Of a stretch of DNA of 64,000 bases, positions 44,587 to 53,196 are shown piece by piece. Source of the DNA: Geminicoccaceae bacterium (GTDB lineage: Bacteria > Pseudomonadota > Alphaproteobacteria > Geminicoccales > Geminicoccaceae); the NCBI GenBank assembly GCA_028285265.1, contig JANQPX010000069.1, positions 372,001 to 436,000 of the forward strand, written 5' to 3'. Under the pieces are notes generated by a model. The model was not told where the DNA came from, did not search any database, and saw only the letters and a list, made by a program, of their open reading frames with translations. Position numbers and translations under genes: made by a program. The first letter of the stretch is position 1. Every line of letters starts with the position of its first letter.

Positions 44587-45066
44587 ATGATCCACGATGA
44601 GGATTTAAGGCACCTGGAGCGCTCGATCGCGCTTGCCGATGAAGCGGTGACGGAGGGCAATCATCCCTTCGGTGCTGTTCTTGTCGCAGCGAATGGTGAA
44701 GTCTTAGCCGAAGGAAAAAACAGCTATTCGATCGACCGAGGCCCCGGGCACGCTGAGGCAAACCTTGCCCGCGATGCAGCGCGAAGATTCGACATTGAAA
44801 CCCTTAGAGGTGCAACGCTCTATACGTCGGTTGAGCCTTGCTCAATGTGCTCTGGAACCATCTATTGGGCTGAGATTGGTGCGGTCGTATTCGGCATGTC
44901 AGAGCGCCGGCTGGGTGAACTCACCGGAGACAGCCCCGAAAACCTGACCCAGGATTTGGAATGCCGCAAGATCTTTGCCGCTGGTAGGAGGCTAGTCGCG
45001 GTAAGAGGACCGTTTCCTGAACTTGAAGATGAGATCGTCAAACAACACGTGGCATTCTGGCGTTAG
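44587..45066 (+). CDS. Nucleoside/base deaminase (cytidine deaminase superfamily)
   Basis: About 159 residues of the CMP/dCMP deaminase fold, guanine-deaminase/TadA-like subgroup. Zinc ligands and catalytic Glu are in GHAEAN and the second cluster is EPCSMCSG. The second ATG (44587) is eight bases from GAGGA and is preferred to the first (44581). It lies between the two catabolic operons, on the opposite strand, and is convergent with the creatininase gene. Context suggests deamination of a purine, pterin or pyrimidine produced or imported by the flanking systems. Confidence 0.9.
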   Translation: MIHDEDLRHLERSIALADEAVTEGNHPFGAVLVAANGEVLAEGKNSYSIDRGPGHAEANLARDAARRFDIETLRGATLYTSVEPCSMCSGTIYWAEIGAVVFGMSERRLGELTGDSPENLTQDLECRKIFAAGRRLVAVRGPFPELEDEIVKQHVAFWR

Positions 45067-45097
45067 GGAATGCCCGAGAGCCGATCGGAGAAGGTTG

Positions 45098-45904
45098 TCA
45101 TCCATGGATGGGGCGCAAATTGTCGAGTGGTCTTGCTGCGACGTCTCGCAAGAGCTTGATGAAGCCGGTGATCTGGTGCCTTGCTGTCGCGTCACCTTTT
45201 GCAGCGGTTGCTGAGGCCGCATCACCGACCGTTCCCATGGGGTTTAGATCGGAAGCGATCCATCCATAGGAGATCGGACCAATAGGTGGAATCTTGGCGT
45301 CTTCGGCACTCGATCGAAAATGCCGAGCGGCGGCCATGTCGACGGTTTCTGGCCTGAATGCGAGCATTAACGAGGTCTCAATGTCGCCGCCGTGGATGCC
45401 AAACTGTCGTTCGTGCTCACTATAGAGACCATCAGGGTGACCGAATGCACCCCATTGGCATTTGACAGCGAGCATGCCTGCGCGGACACGGAGTTCGCGG
45501 GATAGGATCGAGACCAAGTCAAGGTTGCCGCCATGGGAATTGACGATGACAACCTTTCGCACGCCCGCCCTGCTGATGGACAATCCAATCTCAACCCATG
45601 CCCGAAGTGCCGTTTCCGCGGTCAGTGTTAGCGTACCCGGTGCATGCAGATGCTCATTGGACTTTCCTACAGTCTGAATCGGCAGGATACGAATGTCGAG
45701 ATCAGTAACCTCTGACGGCCCTTCGCAAAGTGCATGACGAAGCCGATCGAGCATACCGGCAGCAATCATCGTGTCGGTGCCAACAGGCAAATGAGGCCCG
45801 TGTTGCTCGATTGCTGCCGTTGGTAGGATCGCGATCGTTCGCATAGGGTCAATCTTGCTGAATTCGGTCGTGCGAAACTCTGCCCAGTCCAGGCGACGTG
45901 TCAT
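45098..45904 (-). CDS. Creatininase-family amidohydrolase
   Basis: A 268-residue metal-dependent hydrolase with the family motifs AIEQHGPHLPVGTDT, VNSHGGN and HGGDIETSLML. The family opens cyclic amides (creatinine) or removes formyl groups and includes FAPy deformylase and MftE. A site AAGGGAAAGG just before ATG 45904 supports this start; a GTG at 45925 overlapping the previous stop is also possible. It is the last gene of the eight-gene second importer operon, suggesting that ring-opening or amide cleavage is the final step. Confidence 0.88.
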   Translation of the reverse strand: MTRRLDWAEFRTTEFSKIDPMRTIAILPTAAIEQHGPHLPVGTDTMIAAGMLDRLRHALCEGPSEVTDLDIRILPIQTVGKSNEHLHAPGTLTLTAETALRAWVEIGLSISRAGVRKVVIVNSHGGNLDLVSILSRELRVRAGMLAVKCQWGAFGHPDGLYSEHERQFGIHGGDIETSLMLAFRPETVDMAAARHFRSSAEDAKIPPIGPISYGWIASDLNPMGTVGDAASATAAKGDATARHQITGFIKLLRDVAARPLDNLRPIHG

Positions 45905-45921
45905 GGCCTTTCCCTTCTTGG

Positions 45922-46518
45922 TCACATTCTACCGATCAGCCGATCGACAGCTTTTGCAACGCGTTTGAGATGAGCCGAGCGGCTCGCTATCGTCGAACTA
46001 TCCATGTTGTAGTGAGCGGCGAAGACTGTCCGGCAACGTTTCGCGCACAGCAACCGTATACCGCGTAGGAGGGTCCGCCGGCCGGGTGAACCAACAAACC
46101 ATGTAAGCCACCTCGATGCCCCACAAGTTGTGAAAACACCAAGCCTATCTATGTGGGTTAGGCCTGGCTTGATATCGCCATGTTCGGGCAACTCGAAGGC
46201 GACGCCTGGCGCAAGAACGCGATCCAACCAACCCTTCAGCATTGCCGGCTGCCCATATGTCCATGTCGGATAAATGAAGATGAGCGTATCGCACCAGGTG
46301 AGTGCCTCGACGTGATTTCTAATGGGGGCCGTGTACTGGGCGGTGCGGTCGTAAATTTGCAGTGCTGATAAACTCATGACCGGATCGAAGCCGACGGCAT
46401 ACAGATCGATGACCCGTGTTTCGACGTTGGCGACGTCTAGCCGCTCACGAACAACATCGAGCACGGCAGCGTTGAAACTTGTCTGTGATGGGTGGCAGTA
46501 GATGACAAGAACGCGCAT
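45922..46518 (-). CDS. NAD(P)H quinone reductase-like flavoprotein B
   Basis: A 198-residue flavodoxin-fold protein of the NQO/MdaB family: VLVIYCHPSQTSFNAAVL at the start, the FMN/FAD-loop FIYPTWTYGQPAMLKGWLDRV and GVFTTCGASR. Its ATG overlaps the stop of its paralog (TGATG). The two neighbouring genes are similar in length and motifs, which suggests tandem duplication or a two-subunit reductase. A likely role is reduction of quinone-, nitro- or azo-type groups or electron supply to the FAD-linked oxidase encoded upstream. Confidence 0.85.
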   Translation of the reverse strand: MRVLVIYCHPSQTSFNAAVLDVVRERLDVANVETRVIDLYAVGFDPVMSLSALQIYDRTAQYTAPIRNHVEALTWCDTLIFIYPTWTYGQPAMLKGWLDRVLAPGVAFELPEHGDIKPGLTHIDRLGVFTTCGASRWLTWFVGSPGRRTLLRGIRLLCAKRCRTVFAAHYNMDSSTIASRSAHLKRVAKAVDRLIGRM

Positions 46519-47102
46519 CAGAACGTCTGCATCGATGCTTTGACCTTGCTGATGAAGCGCTTGTGGTCCTCAGTGACGGCCCGGTTCATGTCATAAAGAG
46601 CGAGATAGTTCATGACCGCACTTTGATGGCAGACATAACGAAGATGGCGCTTTACCAGTCGACGCGGCGGATCGCCAGCCATCAAGGCCCGGAGCCTTGT
46701 CCCACCATAGGTGGTCACTGCCGCCAGTTTTTTAATGTTCTGCAAATTCGGGCGTACCTTGCCATCGATAAGCTTAAAGGAAACGCCGGGCAAAAAAACG
46801 CGGTCGAAAAATCCCTTCAAAATAGCGGGATAGCCAAAATTCCAGACGGGAAACACAAGGATGAGCGCCTCGGCGGCCCGAAGGCGTTCAACATACGCAC
46901 GCACCGGTTCGATATTGGTGGGCTCTTGATGGTATCCCCGACGTTCCCTTTCGGTGAGCACGGGCGAGAAGTTCTCGGCATAGAGATCGAGATCATCGAT
47001 TGTCCATCCACGAGCGGTGAGTGCTTCGACAACCACTTTGTGGAGCGTGCTGGAGAGGCTTTCCGAACAAGGATGGGCAAATACGATCAATGCATGGGTC
47101 AC
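46518..47102 (-). CDS. NAD(P)H quinone reductase-like flavoprotein A
   Basis: A 194-residue flavodoxin-fold protein with IVFAHPCSESLSSTLHK, LVFPVWNFGYPAILKGFFDR and AAVTTYGGTRL, paralogous to the following gene. Its ATG overlaps the FAD oxidase stop by 4 bases (ATGA). The pairing within a catabolic operon is unusual for NQO-family proteins, which are more often monocistronic detoxification enzymes. Confidence 0.87.
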   Translation of the reverse strand: MTHALIVFAHPCSESLSSTLHKVVVEALTARGWTIDDLDLYAENFSPVLTERERRGYHQEPTNIEPVRAYVERLRAAEALILVFPVWNFGYPAILKGFFDRVFLPGVSFKLIDGKVRPNLQNIKKLAAVTTYGGTRLRALMAGDPPRRLVKRHLRYVCHQSAVMNYLALYDMNRAVTEDHKRFISKVKASMQTF

Positions 47103-48493
47103 GGCTTCGCCTGCAGGTGAGGGTAGGCATACATGGTCTCGTAGGTCCAGTTGGGATCGTCCCAGGCAATCATCTTGCCGGGATTTAAGAGCCCCTTGGG
47201 ATCGGCCTCACGTTTGAAGGCGAGTTGGCGGTCATCAACGGTCTGACGCCCGCCTTCCTCTAGCGTGTAACGGTGGGGGTTGAAGATCATACAACCCAGG
47301 TCCTCATGAATACGCACAATTTCGTCCAAGCGCTCCTCAGTCGTAAACTTGACGATGGGAAGGCCCGCGAACATGACCTTGCCATTCTCGCGCATCACTT
47401 CGAGATGCTGCAGCACCTCGTCGCCGAAAGCTTTGCGAATGGCATCGACCTTGGTGAGGTGGTCAGGATAGCCATAGCGCACCTGAAGATAAGTAATGTT
47501 GGGGTCGACGCGGAGAGCCCGAAATGTCGTATGATTCCACGTGTATTCAAAGATATGCCCGGGCGATTGATCCCAGCGATTGTCATCCGAGCGGTATATG
47601 ATCTCGGCTTTGGGGCGCCGTGCCGTAAACGTCAAGAATGCGCCCATCGCGTGTGGCGCGACCATCAAGGCCACGACGTGGGTATCGCGCGCGATATGTG
47701 GGGTCAACTTTGGGAAGTAGTCAAAGGCAATTGGTGCCTCCATTGGCGTGGCGAGCTTGATGAGGATACCGTCCTCATTGGCAAGATCCGCGGCATAAGT
47801 GGCACCCTCCATGAAGTCGTCGAAGGCGACGAAGAGTTCGACCCAATCATAGGCGGGGGCCACAGGCATCTCGAGCTCTGTGATGATACCGTTGGTGCCA
47901 TAGGCATGGCTCACGCGTGCCAGTTCCTCACCTTCGAATTCGAGGACTCGCGGCTCTTCTTCCATCGTGACCACCCTCAGACGGATGATATTGCCTAGGT
48001 CACGCAGCGCTCCCCACGTGCAGGAACCAACACCGCCCGACCCACCGGCAATGAAACCGCCAATGGTCGCTGTCGCCCAGGTTGACGAAAACATTCGAAG
48101 TTCCTGGCCTGATCGTTCGCGGCATTCTGCGTCAAGGAGTTTCAGACGGCAGCCAGGTTCAACGATGACCCGGCCAGGCTGTACATCTTTTACAGCCGAC
48201 ATGTGGCGGAGGTGTAGAACACAACCGCCCCTGAGTGGCATCGCCTGACCATAATTGCCGGTTCCAGCTCCGCGTGTCGTTACTGGTACATTATAGGCGT
48301 AGCAAGCTTTCAGTACTTCAATGATCTCGCCCTCATTTCGAGGCGCTACAACGAAGTCGGCGACAATATGATCGAGGCGATTCTTTAGGACAGGTGAGTA
48401 CCAGTAATAGTCTCTGCTCTTTTTTCTTATCTGATCGCTGTCCTCCTCGATGTCGAGATGGCTGAGCGCTTCTTTTGCAGCAGTGATGTTCAT
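47099..48493 (-). CDS. FAD-linked oxidase/dehydrogenase (GlcD/PCMH type)
   Basis: A 464-residue flavoprotein with a PCMH-type FAD domain (about 45-225): TTRGAGTGNYGQAMPLRGG and IGGFIAGGSGGVGSCTWG. The C-terminal cap is typical of GlcD/vanillyl-alcohol-oxidase-like enzymes. It ends in NPGKMIAWDDP, the conserved GlcD-like tail. ATG 48493 is eight bases from GAGG. It follows the cytosine-deaminase-like gene by 10 bases and overlaps the next gene. It probably oxidises a hydroxyl or amine carbon of the imported compound. Confidence 0.87.
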   Translation of the reverse strand: MNITAAKEALSHLDIEEDSDQIRKKSRDYYWYSPVLKNRLDHIVADFVVAPRNEGEIIEVLKACYAYNVPVTTRGAGTGNYGQAMPLRGGCVLHLRHMSAVKDVQPGRVIVEPGCRLKLLDAECRERSGQELRMFSSTWATATIGGFIAGGSGGVGSCTWGALRDLGNIIRLRVVTMEEEPRVLEFEGEELARVSHAYGTNGIITELEMPVAPAYDWVELFVAFDDFMEGATYAADLANEDGILIKLATPMEAPIAFDYFPKLTPHIARDTHVVALMVAPHAMGAFLTFTARRPKAEIIYRSDDNRWDQSPGHIFEYTWNHTTFRALRVDPNITYLQVRYGYPDHLTKVDAIRKAFGDEVLQHLEVMRENGKVMFAGLPIVKFTTEERLDEIVRIHEDLGCMIFNPHRYTLEEGGRQTVDDRQLAFKREADPKGLLNPGKMIAWDDPNWTYETMYAYPHLQAKP

Positions 48494-48503
48494 AGGCATG
48501 TCC

Positions 48504-49814
48504 TCAGTCGACCGTTTTCGCCATGAGATCGTCGAGTTCGGCATAATCAGGAAGTGAGCGATCAATCTGTTGGCCTGCCCTAAGGACGATCCGATCCGCC
48601 TGCGGTCGAGCGAAGAGTTCGGTCCAGCTCCGTGCCTTACAGATCACAAGATCTGCGGGTGAGCCTGCATCGAGCGACGGGATAGCAAAGCCTGTTGCAC
48701 GAGCAGGATTGTTTAGGAAGGCCTCCGTCCAGTTGTCGTCGCTATGATCGAGATGGCCAATGCGGGTCGCTTCGCGCATGACCTCAAGCATGTCGAGATC
48801 ACCATAGGCGTAGAAGGGATCACGGGTGTTATCTGAAGCGAATGCGACATTGATGCCGCTAGCTTTCATCTCATGCACAAGGGTGATGCCGCGCCAGGAC
48901 GGCGTTTTGCCAGCGTTCCTGGCTTGGAGGTAAAGGTTGCACATGGGCAGGCTGACAACATGCAGCCCTGCCTTGGATACTAGGTCCAAGGTAAGACCAG
49001 CATCGGCTTCTGACTGCTTAGCGAGGGAGCAACAATGACCAACAGTGACCGGAGCCTCAAATCCCGTCTCAAGCACCGTCTCGGCAACATTCCGCAGGGT
49101 TGCAACACCTGGATCGCCTGTCTCATCTGTGTGGAAGTCGGCGGCCAAGCCACGTGCTGCTGCGATCTCAAAGAACTGTTGTAGTCGCCTTCGAAGCTTG
49201 GGATCGGGAAAAGTGACGGCACCAAGCACCCCACCTGACTCCGCAACAATGTCGGCTAACGCGATGAATGCTGCTTCGTTCTCGTCGCCCTGATTGGCCG
49301 GAACGGCATCGATTGGAACTAAACACACCGCCTGAAGAGCAATGCGGTCGGCCCACGCGGTTCGCACCTCACGGAAGGTTGCCCAGCTGATAGGGCCTTG
49401 CGGTCCCGTGCTATCAAGGTGGGTACGAATAGCGCGTGTCCCGTGGGCATAGGCACATCGGAGCGAAAAATCCATGCGGCGACGGATGTCGCTGGCTGTC
49501 CAGTGTGAGGCGCGATCAGCACGCACAGCTTCGAGGGCTCCTGAGAAGGTTCCATCGGGGTTCGATGATCGCGCCCAGATGTGTCCTTTATCGAGATGGG
49601 TATGCATGTCGATAAAGGAAGGAAACACCATGGCGCCCTGCATATCTACCAGGAAGCCGGTCGTGTCAGTAATGAGCCCTTTCTCGATTGACAGGTCCGT
49701 TTTGATGAGCCCACCGGGCTGCCCCAACAAGCAAGCAGGAATGGTAAGATTACCCAGGGTAATTGGGCGCCCGTCGAATAGCTTCGGATCAGGTAGGGTC
49801 CGAAAGTCCATCAT
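48504..49814 (-). CDS. Cytosine deaminase-like amidohydrolase
   Basis: A 436-residue metallo-hydrolase resembling CodA and N-isopropylammelide hydrolase. The metal site motifs are FIDMHTHLDKGHIW, DFHTDETGD, VGHCCSLA and the C-terminal ASDNTRDPFYAYGDLDML (an Asn where CodA has Asp after its ligand region). The start overlaps the permease stop by 4 bases. It is the first enzyme gene of the second importer operon, so it likely deaminates the imported ring compound. Confidence 0.87.
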   Translation of the reverse strand: MMDFRTLPDPKLFDGRPITLGNLTIPACLLGQPGGLIKTDLSIEKGLITDTTGFLVDMQGAMVFPSFIDMHTHLDKGHIWARSSNPDGTFSGALEAVRADRASHWTASDIRRRMDFSLRCAYAHGTRAIRTHLDSTGPQGPISWATFREVRTAWADRIALQAVCLVPIDAVPANQGDENEAAFIALADIVAESGGVLGAVTFPDPKLRRRLQQFFEIAAARGLAADFHTDETGDPGVATLRNVAETVLETGFEAPVTVGHCCSLAKQSEADAGLTLDLVSKAGLHVVSLPMCNLYLQARNAGKTPSWRGITLVHEMKASGINVAFASDNTRDPFYAYGDLDMLEVMREATRIGHLDHSDDNWTEAFLNNPARATGFAIPSLDAGSPADLVICKARSWTELFARPQADRIVLRAGQQIDRSLPDYAELDDLMAKTVD

Positions 49815-50698
49815 CCCTCCCGTTTAACCGCGCTTTCGTGCCATCGGCGTAAGAGCATGTGGCTAATGAAGCTGGTGAGAGCATAGATCACGACCCCTGT
49901 CGCGGCGATCAAGAACAACGCAGCGAACATTCGTGGGATGTTCAAGCGGTAGCCTGCCTCCAGGATTCGGAAGGCAAGACCCGAGCCTAGACCGCCCGTC
50001 CCTGCAGCAAACTCTGCAACGACCGCTCCAATCAAGCTGAGGCCACCGGCAATGCGTAAGCCGCCTAAGAAATAGGGAAGGGCTGATGGTAGCTGCAAGA
50101 ATCGTAGCCGCTGCCAGCGGCTTGCTTTGTAGATGGTGAAGAGATCACGAAGGTTATGGTCAGCCGAATTCAGACCAAGTGTCGTGTTCGAGAGAATTGG
50201 GAAAAAGGCAACAATCCAAGCACAAAGAATGATCGCAGGAATGGTGTCCATATAGATGAGGATTAGCGGTGCAATGGAGATTACCGGCGTGACCTGAAGT
50301 ATGACAGCATACGGATAAAGCGCCATTTCGAGCCAGCGAGACTGTGTAAACAACACAGCGAGGCCCACTCCACCGACAATGGCAGCAAACAGCGCCGCAC
50401 CAGCTACTTTTAACGTGACGAGCAGACTTTGGACAAGCGTAGGCCAATCCACCCAAAGCGTTTCGAGAACCCGTCCTGGCCTAGGCAGGATGTAATGAGG
50501 AATCTCATTGAGAACAACGATCCGATCCCAAGCAAATATGGTCACCGCGCAAACGACAACGGGCAGTAACCAACTTCCGAGTTTGTCGTTGCGGCGGCGC
50601 CGCTGACGGGCAGCCTCTTCAGGGTCAATCGGAAGCGTTTTGGGCAAGGTTGTCTTGGCCAAGTCGTCTTGAATTTGCCGTTCCTGGATGGCACTCAA
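49811..50698 (-). CDS. ABC transporter permease (NitT/TauT type)
   Basis: A 295-residue permease with a 45-residue basic N-terminus (EEAARQRRRRNDK) and about six helices; the EAA loop is near RDLFTIYKASRWQRLRFLQLP. The start is TTG at 50698, whose TTGA overlaps the ATPase stop and which has GGAGG seven bases upstream; the longer frame runs inside the ATPase gene. It is the second system of this type in the window and not a close duplicate of the first. Confidence 0.9.
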   Translation of the reverse strand: MSAIQERQIQDDLAKTTLPKTLPIDPEEAARQRRRRNDKLGSWLLPVVVCAVTIFAWDRIVVLNEIPHYILPRPGRVLETLWVDWPTLVQSLLVTLKVAGAALFAAIVGGVGLAVLFTQSRWLEMALYPYAVILQVTPVISIAPLILIYMDTIPAIILCAWIVAFFPILSNTTLGLNSADHNLRDLFTIYKASRWQRLRFLQLPSALPYFLGGLRIAGGLSLIGAVVAEFAAGTGGLGSGLAFRILEAGYRLNIPRMFAALFLIAATGVVIYALTSFISHMLLRRWHESAVKREG

Positions 50699-51483
50699 AC
50701 GGCGTCCTCCATAGCCCGTTGCAAGCCCTCCGAAGCTGCGCGGCAATAACGGACATAGTCGTTGCTGGTGCGAAACACTTCGCGCCTTGGATAGGTTTCA
50801 GGCACCTCTAACTCCTCAATGACGCGACCAGGTCTTGCAGCCATGATCACGACGCGATCCGACAGAAAAACGCTCTCGAACACAGAATGAGTTACAAAGA
50901 TCACGGTGCAGCCGAGTGTTGCTTTCATCTCAAGAAGATCGTTGTTCAGCTTGAAGCGGGTGATCTCATCAAGCGCGGCAAACGGTTCATCCATCAAGAT
51001 CAACGTCGGTCGCGTGACCAAGGCACGGGCGATCGAAACACGCATTTTCATGCCGCCAGAAAGCTCTCGTGGGTAGGCGGACTCAAACCCATCTAGTCCA
51101 ACCAGACGTAGGGCTTCAACAATCGAGTCGCGAGCTTTAACTTTTGGTAATCCCTTCAAGCGAAGCGGCAGCCAGACATTGTCTTCAACAGTCGCCCAAG
51201 GCATCAGCGTTGGCTCTTGAAACACTACGCCTAGTTCAATTGGCTGTGCCCAGTTGAGACGACCGACCGTCGGATGAATGAGGCCGGCAACCAGACGAAG
51301 AGCCGTCGACTTACCACACCCAGACGGACCGAGAAGTGAGAGAAAGTCACCTTGACGAATCTCAAGGTTCATACCGCGAAGTGCCTCAACACCCCGGCCA
51401 AATGTCTTTCCCACCTCTTCGAACGTTAGGAGAGGGGGCCGCAGATCAGCGTGTGACGCTGCGGCCTGTTCGAGGGTTGGCAC
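50695..51483 (-). CDS. ABC transporter ATPase (NitT/TauT type)
   Basis: A 262-residue ATPase with Walker A GPSGCGKST, signature LSGGMKMRVSIARAL and Walker B LILMDEPFAALDE. The spacing to the binding-protein stop upstream is 8 bases. It pairs with the permease that it overlaps at its 3' end. Confidence 0.93.
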   Translation of the reverse strand: MPTLEQAAASHADLRPPLLTFEEVGKTFGRGVEALRGMNLEIRQGDFLSLLGPSGCGKSTALRLVAGLIHPTVGRLNWAQPIELGVVFQEPTLMPWATVEDNVWLPLRLKGLPKVKARDSIVEALRLVGLDGFESAYPRELSGGMKMRVSIARALVTRPTLILMDEPFAALDEITRFKLNNDLLEMKATLGCTVIFVTHSVFESVFLSDRVVIMAARPGRVIEELEVPETYPRREVFRTSNDYVRYCRAASEGLQRAMEDAV

Positions 51484-51491
51484 GCTAGATC

Positions 51492-52529
51492 TTATTGGCC
51501 AAGCAGTTCTTTTTTGACGTCCAGTGACGCACCCGTGTTGGCGAACTCCAGCGTATAGGCAGCCTTGTAGTCGACGCTAGCATCGATCACTCCGGCCTTC
51601 ACCATCTTCTCGAAGAATTCGTCAATCTGCGCATCAGACATTGCACCAATTCCCGACCCGAGGCTGTCACCAGAATCGACAATTCCATACTCAACTAACT
51701 TTTCGAGGGAGAATGCCAGTTGCTCGACAGTCATGTCTGGATTGTCTGACTGGATCAGCTCATTGGCTGCCTTTGGATCCCCATAGAGATAGTTTGCCCA
51801 TCCAATGGCCGAACCTTCCACAAAGCATTTGACCACCTCCGGACGTTCATCAATGGTCGCCTGCATCGTTTCAACAAGGGTGGCGTAGGTATTGAAACCA
51901 GCGTCCGCCAAGAGCCAGATATCGGGGGCAAATCCGCCCTCATTCTCGATCGCGAATGGCTCCGATGTTATGTAGCCTTGCTGAGCGCTTTTAGGGTTAG
52001 CGATGAACGGAGCAGGGTTATACGTATAAGGCACGCGTTTCGCAGCGTCGAAGCCGTAATCGGATATCAGCCACTGGTAGAAGGTCTGGAAGCCGCCATC
52101 ACCGATGATAAGCGTTTCTAAGTCCTTGATAGCTTCGAAGCTCGACACAGCGCCTGGATGGGTCAAGAGAACTTGCGGCTCCTTTTGAAAATGCGCGGCC
52201 ACCACTTTCAACGGAATCTCCTGTTCGACTGCGTTGAACGCCTGCAGAAGGTTGCCACCCATGTGAAAATCCAGCTTGCCAGCAAGCATGAGCGCACGGT
52301 TATTGACCTGGGGACCTCCCGGGACAATTTCGACATTGAGCCCGCAAGCCGCGTAGGTGCCATCGACAACCGCCTGATAGTAGCCGCCATGCTCGGCTTG
52401 GGCGACCCAGTTGGTGCCGAAGCGCACCGTCGTCTCTGCTAAGGCAGGCGAAGCAATTGCAACCAAAGTGAGCCCAAGAACGGCTTTGACGGCCATTTCA
52501 CTACGGGCTTTTTTCATCGCGATCATCAT
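51492..52529 (-). CDS. ABC transporter solute-binding protein (NMT1/THI5-like, pyrimidine-type)
   Basis: A 345-residue periplasmic binding protein with a signal peptide (LGLTLVAIASPALAE) and the NMT1/THI5 fold. The segment NWVAQAEHGGYYQAVVDGTY resembles binding proteins linked to pyrimidine catabolism. The ATG at 52529 is preceded by GGAG; the next in-frame Met codons are close and a slightly later start is possible. It is the first gene of an eight-gene operon reaching to the creatininase gene, divergent from the RidA-like gene with about 275 bases between. Confidence 0.9.
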   Translation of the reverse strand: MMIAMKKARSEMAVKAVLGLTLVAIASPALAETTVRFGTNWVAQAEHGGYYQAVVDGTYAACGLNVEIVPGGPQVNNRALMLAGKLDFHMGGNLLQAFNAVEQEIPLKVVAAHFQKEPQVLLTHPGAVSSFEAIKDLETLIIGDGGFQTFYQWLISDYGFDAAKRVPYTYNPAPFIANPKSAQQGYITSEPFAIENEGGFAPDIWLLADAGFNTYATLVETMQATIDERPEVVKCFVEGSAIGWANYLYGDPKAANELIQSDNPDMTVEQLAFSLEKLVEYGIVDSGDSLGSGIGAMSDAQIDEFFEKMVKAGVIDASVDYKAAYTLEFANTGASLDVKKELLGQ

Positions 52530-52803
52530 GTTGCACTCCATCGAGACGTTGGCTTTGTTGAACCGTTGGCGCAGCAAATTTTATGCCATTTTAGACGAAT
52601 CATGCGTGATGTGGATCCACTTAAGAGTCCGATTTCGTTGATTCGGTGTGGAGCGGCCACCGTTTTGTGGTCTGGTGATTGCTGTTCATCGCTCATGCAC
52701 AAATTTTGGGCATCATCTCTCGTCAGGACGTGCCGTGGTCGTTTCTATCAAGATCGATCAAGATGAGACTTGGACCACGATGCTTTCATGGGATGACGCC
52801 AAT

Positions 52804-53196
52804 ATGAAATGTTTGAATCCAACAATAATACGTGCGCCCTTTGCACGTTATTCCCACGGAATCGAGATCACGGCACCGGCCCGCCTGGTTGTTCTTTCTG
52901 GTCAGCTCGGTGTTTCGATAGAGGATCTTGTGCCGACTGGCGCCGAAGAACAGGCAACGCTCTGCTTCTCAAATATCGATGCTATATTGGCGGAGGCTGA
53001 CATGACCCGGCGCCACATCCTGCGTATCAATGCTTACGTTACTGATCGCGCCTACATGCAGGGCTACATGCTTGCCCGTGATGCTTGGCTTGGGGAGATT
53101 GATCCGCCGCCAGCTTCTACGCTCATGATTGTAGCTGGCTTCACGCGTCCTGAATTTAAAGTTGAAGTCGAAGCGATCGCTGCTTGCGGCGCTTGA
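52804..53196 (+). CDS. RidA-family protein without the catalytic arginine
   Basis: A 130-residue trimer-type RidA/YjgF protein: LVVLSGQLGVS, then ILRINAYVTDRAYMQGYMLA and the closing FKVEVEAIAACGA. RidA proper hydrolyses reactive imines using an Arg in a PARS segment; here the aligned segment reads PPASTLMIV, so that Arg appears to be missing, as in Rid4-7 subgroups. Start at 52804 (MKCLNPTII) fits the family N-terminus; ATG 52780 is possible. It is divergent from the second importer operon and probably handles one of its intermediates. Confidence 0.88.
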   Translation: MKCLNPTIIRAPFARYSHGIEITAPARLVVLSGQLGVSIEDLVPTGAEEQATLCFSNIDAILAEADMTRRHILRINAYVTDRAYMQGYMLARDAWLGEIDPPPASTLMIVAGFTRPEFKVEVEAIAACGA

